Shown in pieces: positions 56,921-64,000 of a DNA stretch of 64,000 nt; position 1 is the first letter of the stretch, and each line of letters opens with the position of its first letter. The position numbers were made by a program, and so were the translations under genes. The stretch is from Actinomadura atramentaria DSM 43919 (GTDB lineage Bacteria; Actinomycetota; Actinomycetes; Streptosporangiales; Streptosporangiaceae), in assembly GCF_000381885.1 (NCBI RefSeq), contig NZ_KB907210.1, forward strand, positions 382,104-446,103, in the 5' to 3' direction. A model generated the notes under the pieces. It had not been told where the DNA came from. It did no database searches and saw only the letters and a list, made by a program, of their open reading frames with translations.

Positions 56921-59055
56921 CCCGCCGCGCCGCCGCCAGGCTGGGCGCCGCGCTGACCGCCGCGCTCGCGGCCGGGGCCGCCGCGCTGGCCGCCGTCCCG
57001 TCCGGCGCGCAGGCCGCCCCGTCCCGCTGCGGCGACCCGGCCGCCCGGCCGTGGTGCGACCCGGGCAAATCGCCGGACGAGCGGGCGAAGCTCGTCCTGG
57101 CGAAGCTCACCGACGACGAGAAGATCGCGCTGCTCGCGGCCGACGACCCGCTGGGCGGCCCGCTCGGCGGCTTCTCCGAGAACGCGCACGCCGACACCAA
57201 CGCGGGCGTCCCGCGCCTGGGCGTCCCGCCGCTCTACATGGCGGACGGCCCGGCGGGCGTCCGCCAGGGCAGGGCCACCGCGCTGCCCGCGCCGATCGCG
57301 CTCGCCGCGTCCTTCGATCCCGACGCCGCCGCGCGCTACGGCGGGGCCGTGGGGTGGGAGGCGCGGCACCGCGGCAACGACCTGATCTTCGGCCCGACCG
57401 TGGACGTCCTGCGCACGCCGCGCAACGGCCGCGCGTTCGAGGGCTTCGGCGAGGACCCGTACCTGTCGGCGAGCCTCGGCGCGGCGTGGGTGAAGGGCGC
57501 GCAGCGGCAGGGCGTGATGGCGTCGGTGAAGCACCTGCCCGTCTACACGCAGGAGACCGACCGCCTCGCGCTGGACATGGCGGTGGACGAGCGGACGCTG
57601 CGCGAGGTCTACCTGCCGCCGTTCGAGGCGGCGGTGAAGGACGGCGGCGCGGCCACCGTCATGTGCGGGTTCGGCAAGGTGAACGGGCGCTGGTCGTGCG
57701 AGGACGGCGGCGTCCTCACCTCGATCCTGCGCGGCGAGTGGGGCTTCACGGGCTTCACCGCGTCCGACCACACGGCCGTGCAGGACGCGGTCGGGTCGGC
57801 GAACGGCGGCCTGGACATGGAGCTGCCGATCGGCATGAAGTACAACGCGTGGCTGCTCAAGGCGGCCGTCGCGCAGAAGAAGGTCGCGCAGGCCACGATC
57901 GACGGGCACGTCCGCAACGTCCTGCGGACGATGTTCGCGTTCGGGGTGTTCGACCGGGACGCCTACCCCAACGACCTGTCCCGCGCGGACCGGACGGCGA
58001 GCGAGGCCACCGCGCGCGCCGTCGAGGAGGGCGGCATCACGCTGCTCCGCAACACTGGAAACGTGCTGCCGCTGCGCTCGGGGACGTCCGTCGCGCTCGT
58101 CGGGCACGCGACGACGGGCCTGGTCAGCGGGTTCGGTTCGTCGCAGGTGCAGCCGTTCACGACGGTGTCGGCCAAGCAGGGCTTCGCTGCGCGCGCGGGC
58201 GCGTCCGTGACGGCCGTGGACGGCCGCGACCAGCGCGCGGCGGCCGAGGCGGCGCGCAAGGCCGACGTCGCGGTCGTGTTCGCGACGGACGGCGAGGGCG
58301 AGTTCTTCGACCGGTCGTGCCTCAGCCTCCCGTGCGGTGACCCGCTGTGGGGCGACCAGGACGCGCTGATCTCCGCCGTCGCCGCCGCGAACCCGCGCAC
58401 GATCGTCGTGCTGGAGACCGGCGGCCCGGTGCTGATGCCGTGGGCCGACGAGGTCGCCGGGATCGTCGCGGCCTGGTACCCGGGACAGGAGGGCGGGAAC
58501 GCGCTCGCCCGCGTGCTGTACGGCGACGTCGATCCGGGCGGGCGGCTGCCGGTGACGTTCCCGGTGGCCGAGAAGGACGTCCCGGCGACCGTCGCGAGCG
58601 GGAAGAAGGCCGTCTTCTCGGAGGGCGTCAACGTCGGGTACCGGCACTACGACGCCGCCGGGATCGCGCCGCGCTACCCGTTCGGGTTCGGCCTGTCGTA
58701 CACGACGTTCGCGTACAGCAAGCTGACGGTCTCGTCGGGCAAGGTGACGGCGACCGTCACCAACACCGGCTCCCGCGCCGGGACGGCCGTGCCGCAGCTC
58801 TACCTCGAACTGCCCTCGCCCGGGACGTCGGTCCCGCAGCCGCCCCGGCAGCTCAAGGGCTTCCAGAAGGTGGCCCTCGCGCCGGGCGCGAGCGCGACGG
58901 TGACGTTCCCGCTGACGTCCCGGTCGCTGGCGTACTGGGACACCGCCTCGCACGGCTGGAAGGTCGCGCCCGGCTGCTACCGGGTCGGCGTCGGCTCGTC
59001 CTCGCGGGACCTGCCGCTGACGGGCGCGTTCGCGCAGGGCGGCGGCCGCTGCTGA
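56917..59055 (+). CDS. Secreted glycoside hydrolase family 3 (beta-glucosidase-like)
   Basis: A 712-residue exported enzyme. Signal peptide with hydrophobic core to about residue 35 (ALAAVPSGAQAAPSRCG). The GH3 N-terminal barrel has PPLYMADGPAGVRQGRAT, ASVKHLPVYTQETDR and the nucleophile region GFTGFTASDHTAVQD; the alpha/beta sandwich has GPVLMPWADEVAGIVAAWYP and PGGRLPVTFP; the C-terminal fibronectin-III-like domain ends near RVGVGSSSRDLPL. It probably releases sugars from plant or fungal beta-glycosides. GTG start coupled to the CMD gene. Confidence 0.9.
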   Translation: MTRRAAARLGAALTAALAAGAAALAAVPSGAQAAPSRCGDPAARPWCDPGKSPDERAKLVLAKLTDDEKIALLAADDPLGGPLGGFSENAHADTNAGVPRLGVPPLYMADGPAGVRQGRATALPAPIALAASFDPDAAARYGGAVGWEARHRGNDLIFGPTVDVLRTPRNGRAFEGFGEDPYLSASLGAAWVKGAQRQGVMASVKHLPVYTQETDRLALDMAVDERTLREVYLPPFEAAVKDGGAATVMCGFGKVNGRWSCEDGGVLTSILRGEWGFTGFTASDHTAVQDAVGSANGGLDMELPIGMKYNAWLLKAAVAQKKVAQATIDGHVRNVLRTMFAFGVFDRDAYPNDLSRADRTASEATARAVEEGGITLLRNTGNVLPLRSGTSVALVGHATTGLVSGFGSSQVQPFTTVSAKQGFAARAGASVTAVDGRDQRAAAEAARKADVAVVFATDGEGEFFDRSCLSLPCGDPLWGDQDALISAVAAANPRTIVVLETGGPVLMPWADEVAGIVAAWYPGQEGGNALARVLYGDVDPGGRLPVTFPVAEKDVPATVASGKKAVFSEGVNVGYRHYDAAGIAPRYPFGFGLSYTTFAYSKLTVSSGKVTATVTNTGSRAGTAVPQLYLELPSPGTSVPQPPRQLKGFQKVALAPGASATVTFPLTSRSLAYWDTASHGWKVAPGCYRVGVGSSSRDLPLTGAFAQGGGRC

Positions 59056-59166
59056 GCCGCGGCGGGCGGGCCCCGGCAAGATCAAGGGGGTTCGCCTGCC
59101 GGGCGGCGGCGGCGCGCGGTACAAAGGAGCCACCCCGTCCGTCCTCCCCCCGAGCCGGAGCCCCCC

Positions 59167-60102
59167 TTGCCGCACGAACCCTCCCGTGGGAGGGCGACGC
59201 CCCGCCCCGCGCACGCGGTACGCGATCCGCGCGCCCGGCACCGGCTCGGCCCCGCCGACCCCGAGCGCGCCGGCCGCTACCGGCTGACCGGCCGGCTCGA
59301 CGACGGGCCGCCCGGACCGGCGGGCCTGTTCCTCGGCCGCGCGCCCGGCGGCGACCCGGTCGCGGTGCGGGTGCTGCGCGGCGAGGGCCGCGCGGCGGCG
59401 CGGGCGCGGGCGCACGCGGCGGCGTTCCAGGACGTCGCGGGACGGCACGTCGCGGCGGTGCTGCACGCCGGGGTGAGCCGGGGCAGGGCGTTCGTCGTCG
59501 CCGAGCACGTCGGCGGGCCGTCGCTGGCGGCGGCCGTCGCGGCGGACGGGCCGCTGGCGGGCGCGGCGCTGCACCGCGTCGCGCTGCGCACGGCGGCGGG
59601 GCTGGCCGCCGTCCACCGGGCGGGCCTGACGCACGGCGCGTTCCGGCCCGGCGCGGTGCTGCTCGGCCCGGACGGGCCGAAGGTCGCCGGGCTCGGCGTG
59701 CCCGGCGCGGGCGAGGCCGCCTATCTCGCGCCCGAGCAGATCGAGGACGAGCCGGTCGGCCCGGCCGCCGACGTGTTCGCCTGGGCGGCGACGATGGTGT
59801 TCGCCGCGACCGGGCGGCCGCCGTTCGGCACCGGCCCGGACGCGTCCGTCGCGCGGCGCGTCACCTCGCGCCGCCCCGACCTCGGGACGCTCGACGGCCC
59901 GCTGCGCGACCTCGCGCTGCGCTGCCTGGACAAGAACCCCGCCGCGCGGCCCGCCGCGCGCACGCTGGCGCGGGCGCTGCGGGACAACAGCGCGGTCGCG
60001 CCCCGGCCGCGCCCGACGCGCATCCCCCGCTACCGGTGGCGGATGATGGTCGCGCTGACGGCCGTCGTGGTGCTCGGGTTCGCGCTCGGCGTGCTGATCT
60101 AG
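59167..60102 (+). CDS. Degenerate serine/threonine kinase (pseudokinase) with C-terminal membrane anchor
   Basis: A 311-residue protein with a PknB-type fold but missing catalytic residues. The VAIK Lys is replaced by Arg (VAVRVL), HRDLKPxN reads HGAFRPGAV, and DFG reads AGLGV. Structural motifs YLAPEQI, DVFAWAATMVF and ATGRPPFG are kept, so the fold is probably intact. One membrane segment ends the protein (VALTAVVVLGFALGVLI). TTG start. Position near idsA and the Rv2175c-like gene suggests it derives from a PknL-type kinase. Confidence 0.75.
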   Translation: MPHEPSRGRATPRPAHAVRDPRARHRLGPADPERAGRYRLTGRLDDGPPGPAGLFLGRAPGGDPVAVRVLRGEGRAAARARAHAAAFQDVAGRHVAAVLHAGVSRGRAFVVAEHVGGPSLAAAVAADGPLAGAALHRVALRTAAGLAAVHRAGLTHGAFRPGAVLLGPDGPKVAGLGVPGAGEAAYLAPEQIEDEPVGPAADVFAWAATMVFAATGRPPFGTGPDASVARRVTSRRPDLGTLDGPLRDLALRCLDKNPAARPAARTLARALRDNSAVAPRPRPTRIPRYRWRMMVALTAVVVLGFALGVLI

Positions 60103-60112
60103 CGGCGCGCGA

Positions 60113-60277
60113 TCACCAGTGCGGCGGGCGTTCGGCGAGCAGGCGGTCGTCGTCGTCCTCGCCGCCGCCGCGCCACTCGCCCCAGCCGACGTCGGTGTCG
60201 TCGCCGGTCTGGTCCGGGAGGACCACCAGGTCGTCGTCGTCCTGCTCGACGATGCGGTCGTCGTCGGGTGAGCTCAT
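60113..60277 (-). CDS. Small acidic conserved protein
   Basis: A 54-residue Asp/Glu-rich protein (MSSPDDDRIVEQDDDDLVVL ... DRLLAERPPHW). The defined ends and spaced Trp residues look like a conserved actinobacterial short protein rather than chance. No function is known to me. It ends 10 bp from the convergent pseudokinase gene. Confidence 0.65.
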   Translation of the reverse strand: MSSPDDDRIVEQDDDDLVVLPDQTGDDTDVGWGEWRGGGEDDDDRLLAERPPHW

Positions 60278-60329
60278 GGCCCCATTGTCGGCCATGCCCC
60301 GGCCCGGTGGGCGCGTTCGGTGACGATCG

Positions 60330-61001
60330 TCACGCGGGCGGCAGGGCGGCGGCCAGCTCGGCGGCGGCCTTCTCCGGGTCGGCGGCCTCGGTGATCGCCC
60401 GGACGACCACGATCCGCCGCGCGCCCGCCGCCAGCACCTCGCCGACGTTGCCCGCGTCGATGCCGCCGATCGCGAACCACGGCCGCGGGTTTCCCTGCGC
60501 CGCCGCGTGCGCGACGAGGCCGGGGCCTGGCGCGGCCCGGCCGGGCTTGGTCGGCGTCGGCCAGACGGGCCCGGTGCAGAAGTAGTCCACGCCGTCCTGC
60601 GCCGCCGCCGCGTCGGCCTGCTCCGCCGAGTGGGTGGACCGGCCGATCAGCACGTCCCCGCCGACGATCGCGCGGGCGTCGGGGACGGGCAGGTCGTCCT
60701 GGCCGAGGTGCAGGACGTCCGCCCCGGCCGCGCGCGCCACGTCGGCGCGGTCGTTGACGGCCAGCAGCGCGCCGTGCCGGTCGCACGCGGCGCGGAACAC
60801 GGCCAGGTGCGCCAGCTCCCGCCGCGCCTCCAGCCCCTTCTGCCGGAGCTGGACGATGTCGACGCCGCCCGCCAGGGCCGCGTCGAGGAAGTCGGCGAGG
60901 TCGCCCCGGTCTTCGCGGGCGTCCGTGCAGAGGTAGAGGCGGGCGCGATCGAGCCGCGCGCGCAGCGCGACGCCGCGGTCGGTGGGCAGGTGCCTGGACA
61001 C
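60330..61001 (-). CDS. thiE: Thiamine-phosphate synthase
   Basis: A 223-residue TIM-barrel enzyme joining the thiazole and pyrimidine units of thiamine. Motifs are [47 protein letters not shown], and [14 protein letters not shown] near residue 145. GTG start. It is separated from thiO by two genes and has no THI element of its own. Confidence 0.93.
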   Translation of the reverse strand: MSRHLPTDRGVALRARLDRARLYLCTDAREDRGDLADFLDAALAGGVDIVQLRQKGLEARRELAHLAVFRAACDRHGALLAVNDRADVARAAGADVLHLGQDDLPVPDARAIVGGDVLIGRSTHSAEQADAAAAQDGVDYFCTGPVWPTPTKPGRAAPGPGLVAHAAAQGNPRPWFAIGGIDAGNVGEVLAAGARRIVVVRAITEAADPEKAAAELAAALPPA

Positions 61002-61096
61002 GGGGGGTTTCCTTCCATGCGGGCGCTGGGCGCGGGTGGCGCGGCCCCGGTCGCGCGGGGCCGCGCCATCCTGTCACGCGCGGTTCCGGGGGCCCG

Positions 61097-61480
61097 TCAG
61101 AAGGCCATCGCCTGGGCGCGGCGGCGCACCTCGGTGCCCCGGTTCTCGGTCAGCGCCTGCACCGGGGTGCCGGGGAGCGTGTCGTCGGCGGTGAACAGCC
61201 AGCGCAGGGTCTCGACGTCGTCGAAGCCCGCGTCCGACAGGAGGGTGAGGGTGCCGGACAGGCCCTTGATGACCTGGCCGTCGTGGATGAAGGCCGCGGG
61301 GACCTCCGGCTGTCCGCCGCGCCGCACGGCGAGGAGCTTGCGCTCGCTGAGGAGCTGCCGGACGCGGTTGGGGCGGATGCCGAGGCGGTCGGCCGCCTCC
61401 GCGAGGGAGATCCAGTCTCCGACCAGGCCGTCGGTGTGGGGGTCGAGAACCTGTTCAACGGTTGCGTGCGTCTGCGTCAC
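61097..61480 (-). CDS. Rv2175c-family DNA-binding protein
   Basis: A 127-residue protein with a winged HTH (WISLAEAADRLGIRPNRVRQ, LLSERKLLAVRRGGQPEVP) and a C-terminal helical domain (LSGTLTLLSDAGFDDVETLR, WLFTADDTLPGTPVQAL). It matches the mycobacterial Rv2175c family, whose member is phosphorylated by PknL on an N-terminal Thr. Thr residues are present here at 2, 4 and 8. The kinase-like gene nearby is degenerate. Confidence 0.88.
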   Translation of the reverse strand: MTQTHATVEQVLDPHTDGLVGDWISLAEAADRLGIRPNRVRQLLSERKLLAVRRGGQPEVPAAFIHDGQVIKGLSGTLTLLSDAGFDDVETLRWLFTADDTLPGTPVQALTENRGTEVRRRAQAMAF

Positions 61481-61562
61481 GCCCCCTTGCTACCACGTCG
61501 CGCGAGCGCTCAAACCCGCCGGGAGGACCGTGCGGACGCCGTTTTCAGGCGCGGAACGGGCG

Positions 61563-62774
61563 TCAGGCCCGGACGCACTGGCGTAGTGGAATGTTGGGGT
61601 CTGTCACCTTTTCGGAATCAACGGCGGCGCCCGTCGTCATGATCTTGCGCGCCTGGACGAGGTCGCGCGGCCGGTCGACGGCCAGCACCGCGTCGATCCG
61701 GTCCCCGGTCAGCCACAGCGCCGACCACGGCCCGGCGGCCGGGTCGCCCCGGTCGACCCGCCGCTCCGCGCCCTCGTGGCGGCCCGCGTACTGGACCATC
61801 CGGCCGAACTGCTCGGACCAGAAGTACGGGACGGCGTCGTACTCGGCGGCCTCGCCCAGCAGCGTCGCGGCGGCGGTCTCGGGCGCGTTCAGCGCGGTGT
61901 CCCAGTGCTCGACGAGCAGGCGGCGGCCGTACCGGCGCGACCACCACGCGGCGCAGTCCCCGACCGCGACGACGTCCGGGCGGGCGGTGCCGTCCACCGA
62001 GGCGCGCAGGGCCGAGTCGGTGAGGACGCCGCGTTCGACGTCCAGACCCGAGCCGGACAGCCAGCCGACGTTCGGCCGCACGCCGACGCCCGTCACGACC
62101 GCGTCAGCGTCGATGCGCGTCCCGTCGGCGAGCAGCAGCCCGCCGTCCTCGACGGACGCGACGCCCGCGCCCGTCCGCAGCTCGACGCCCGCCTCGGCGT
62201 ACCAGGGCGCGGTGCGCGCGCCCAGTTCCGCGCCGAGCGCGTGGCCGAGCGGCGCGGGACCGGCCTCCACGACGGTGACGCGGCCGCCCTTCCTCGCGGC
62301 GGCGGTGGCGACCTCCGCGCCGATCCAGCCCGCGCCGACGATCACGACGCGCGCGCCGGGGACGAGCCGGGCGCGCAGGTCGCGGGCGTCCTCCAGCGTC
62401 CGCAGGACGTGCTGGCGGCCCGGGCCGGGCAGCGTCACGGGCGTCGCGCCGGTCGCGACGACCAGCCCGTCGAACGGCAGTTCCCCGGCCGTCGTCGCGA
62501 CCGCGCCGCCGCGTCCGTCCAGCCGCAGCGCCGTGGCGCGCTCGCCGAGCAGCAGGTCGCAGCGCAGCGCGTCCCAGTCGGCGTCGACGGCGGTGTCGTC
62601 GGCGTCCCCGGCGAGGACGGCCTTGGACAGCGGCGGCCGGTCGTAGGGCCGGTGGGCCTCGGCGGACACCAGCGTCAGCCCGCCGCCGAACCCCCGGGCC
62701 CGCAGCGCCTCCACCGCGCGCACCCCGGCCAGCCCGCCGCCCACGACGACCACGCGTCCCGTCTCACGGTCCAT
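61563..62774 (-). CDS. NAD(P)/FAD-dependent oxidoreductase, ferredoxin-reductase type
   Basis: A 403-residue flavoprotein. FAD-binding VVVVGGGLAGVRAVEALR at the N-terminus, PPLSKAVL, the NAD-binding VVIVGAGWIGAEVATAAARK near residue 140, and the second FAD motif DVVAVGDCAAW. The C-terminal reductase domain has VPYFWSEQFGRMVQYAG. This layout is that of ferredoxin or rubredoxin reductases serving oxygenases; no ferredoxin gene is adjacent. ATG 62774 gives the expected start; it diverges from thiO. Confidence 0.88.
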   Translation of the reverse strand: MDRETGRVVVVGGGLAGVRAVEALRARGFGGGLTLVSAEAHRPYDRPPLSKAVLAGDADDTAVDADWDALRCDLLLGERATALRLDGRGGAVATTAGELPFDGLVVATGATPVTLPGPGRQHVLRTLEDARDLRARLVPGARVVIVGAGWIGAEVATAAARKGGRVTVVEAGPAPLGHALGAELGARTAPWYAEAGVELRTGAGVASVEDGGLLLADGTRIDADAVVTGVGVRPNVGWLSGSGLDVERGVLTDSALRASVDGTARPDVVAVGDCAAWWSRRYGRRLLVEHWDTALNAPETAAATLLGEAAEYDAVPYFWSEQFGRMVQYAGRHEGAERRVDRGDPAAGPWSALWLTGDRIDAVLAVDRPRDLVQARKIMTTGAAVDSEKVTDPNIPLRQCVRA

Positions 62775-62849
62775 GCCGGGCAGCGTAACCGGGCGCTCGC
62801 CCGGCGGTTTCGGCGACCGGCCCCCGGCATTATGGTGAAACAGGACAAA

Positions 62850-62953
62850 GCACGGGAGTCCGGTACGACCGGGCTGAGAGGGCGGCTGGGGACGCACCCG
62901 GTCCGGGGCCGCCGACCGTCGGAACCTGATCCGGATCACACCGGCGAAGGGAG
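62850..62953 (+). promoter_or_regulatory. TPP riboswitch (THI element)
   Basis: The conserved THI blocks are present in order: CACGGGAGTCCGG, GGGCTGAGAGGGCGG, ACCGTCGGAACCTGATCCGG and CACCGGCGAAGGGAG, ending 5 nt before the thiO ATG. The final GAAGGGAG doubles as ribosome-binding site, so TPP probably blocks translation. Confidence 0.95.
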
Positions 62954-62958
62954 CGCTC

Positions 62959-64000
62959 ATGCGGATCGCCGTCATCGGCGCGGGGATCGTCGGGCTCGCC
63001 ACCGCGTGGCGGGCCGCCGCGCGCGGCGCGTCGGTCGCGCTCGTCGACCCCGAGCCCGCGGGCGGGGCGACGTCCGTCGCGGCCGGGATGCTCGCGCCGC
63101 TCGGGGAGCTCGCCTACGGCGAGGAGGACCTGCTGCGGCTCGGCCTGGCCTCCCGCGACCGCTACCCGGCGTTCGTCGCGGAGCTGGAGGACGAGACCGG
63201 CCTGTCCGCCGGGTTCCTCGACACCGGATCGCTCCAGGTCGCCTTCGACGCCGACGACCTCGCCCACCTGGACGACCTGCGCCGCTTCCAGGAGTCCCTC
63301 GGCCTGCCCGCCGAGGCGCTGACCGGCCGCGAGGCCCGGAAGCTCGAACCGCTGCTCGCGCCCGGCGTGCGCGGCGGCCTGCTCGCGCCGCGCGACGGCT
63401 CGGTGGACCCCCGGCGGCTCGCGCCCGCGCTGCTGGCCGCCGCCGAGCGGCACGGCGCGCGGCTCGTGCGGCGGCGCGCCGCCGAGGTCGTCGTGACGGG
63501 CGGCGCGGCCACGGGCGTGAAGCTGGACGACGGGACCGTCCTCGCCGCCGACCGCGTGCTGCTGGCCGCCGGGCCGTGGTCGGGCGGCGTCGGCGGGCTG
63601 CCGCCGGGCGCGGTGCCGCCCGTCCGGCCCGTGAAGGGGCAGGTCGTGCGGCTGCGGACCCGCGTCCCGTTCCTCAACCGGACCGTGCGGGGCCTGGTGC
63701 GCGGCTCGTCGGTGTACCTGGTGCCGCGCGCGGACGGCGAGGTCGTCGTCGGCGCGACGCAGGAGGAGCTGGGCTTCGACACCCGCGTCACCGCCGGGGG
63801 CGTCTGGGAGCTGCTGCGCGACGCCCGCGAACTCGTGCCGGGCGTCACCGAGCTCGAATTCACCGAGGCCACCGCCGGGCTGCGGCCCGGCTCGCCGGAC
63901 AACGCGCCGCTCATGGGCCCGTCGGCGGTGCCGGGGCTGGTCCTCGGCACCGGCCACTACCGCAACGGGGTGCTGCTCGCGCCCGTCAGCGCGGACGTGC
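62959..64000 (+). CDS. thiO: Glycine oxidase ThiO (3' end outside window)
   Basis: The first 347 residues of a D-amino-acid-oxidase-fold flavoprotein that makes iminoglycine for thiazole synthesis. FAD-binding RIAVIGAGIVGLATAWRAA at the start, GGATSVAAGMLAPLGE, PRDGSVDPRRLAPAL and TAGLRPGSPDNAPLMGP. About 30 C-terminal residues are missing. It lies directly under a TPP riboswitch; thiS and thiG would be expected next. Confidence 0.95.
   Translation, partial: MRIAVIGAGIVGLATAWRAAARGASVALVDPEPAGGATSVAAGMLAPLGELAYGEEDLLRLGLASRDRYPAFVAELEDETGLSAGFLDTGSLQVAFDADDLAHLDDLRRFQESLGLPAEALTGREARKLEPLLAPGVRGGLLAPRDGSVDPRRLAPALLAAAERHGARLVRRRAAEVVVTGGAATGVKLDDGTVLAADRVLLAAGPWSGGVGGLPPGAVPPVRPVKGQVVRLRTRVPFLNRTVRGLVRGSSVYLVPRADGEVVVGATQEELGFDTRVTAGGVWELLRDARELVPGVTELEFTEATAGLRPGSPDNAPLMGPSAVPGLVLGTGHYRNGVLLAPVSADV

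Noticed and set aside
56860-59634. 924-codon minus-strand open frame opposite the GH3 gene
   Set aside because: A shadow of the GH3 reading frame; no start signal or domain.

Overview
The window is about 73% G+C chromosomal DNA of a high-GC actinomycete. The most likely placement is Streptosporangiales/Thermomonosporaceae (Actinomadura-like). This rests on the core gene order bldD - pyrRBC-carAB-pyrKDF - mihF - gmk - rpoZ - coaBC - metK - priA - def - fmt - rsmB - rpe - rib genes - hisG, an actinobacterial-type IHF, a WhiB protein, a BldD with an intact c-di-GMP signature and several probable leaderless promoters. The genus is an inference from style, not a sequence match.

Layout. (1) 1-3710: an XdhC fragment diverges from a three-gene operon encoding a Tat-exported sulfite-oxidase-like molybdoenzyme, a SELENBP1/MtoX-type methanethiol oxidase and a UreH/SafE-like membrane protein. 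(2) 3714-9508, minus strand: two tandem Uma2 genes, a PH-domain membrane protein, hisG, and ribE-ribM-ribBA-ribH under an FMN riboswitch. (3) 9685-19891: rpe, rsmB, fmt, def, an unknown protein, priA and metK on minus, with one multipass membrane protein on plus. (4) 20048-33282: coaBC, rpoZ, gmk and mihF, then the pyrimidine operon pyrR-B-C-carA-B-pyrK-D-F, tightly coupled by 4-nt overlaps and headed by a PyrR-type RNA hairpin that can mask the pyrR ribosome-binding site. (5) 33372-36091: bldD with a clear promoter, a possible leaderless short ORF before it, a hypothetical gene and a secreted protein.

(6) About 36270-51550 is the accessory region. It is a siphophage-type tail module without terminase, portal, capsid, integrase or endolysin. 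On the minus strand it reads tail terminator, major tail protein, tail chaperones with a -1 frameshift site, (regulatory insert), coiled-coil protein, tape measure, distal tail protein, Gp37-like protein, receptor-binding-like protein, two paralogous fibre-like proteins bracketing a PhoD-like phosphodiesterase, and two holin-like small membrane proteins. A regulatory insert (HTH, WhiB, XRE and repressor-like genes) and a low-GC patch interrupt it. A perfect LexA-type box and further TTCGA half-sites sit at its left end, in front of a HEPN-domain gene. This could be an SOS-controlled tailocin-like device or a domesticated prophage remnant.

(7) 51575-64000: YbaK and ArsC-like proteins, a possible WXG-like pair, a GNAT enzyme, metF, idsA, a CMD-family protein coupled to a secreted GH3 glycosidase behind a perfect inverted repeat, a degenerate kinase, a small acidic protein, thiE, an Rv2175c-like DNA-binding protein, an FAD reductase, and a TPP riboswitch driving thiO (cut by the window end).
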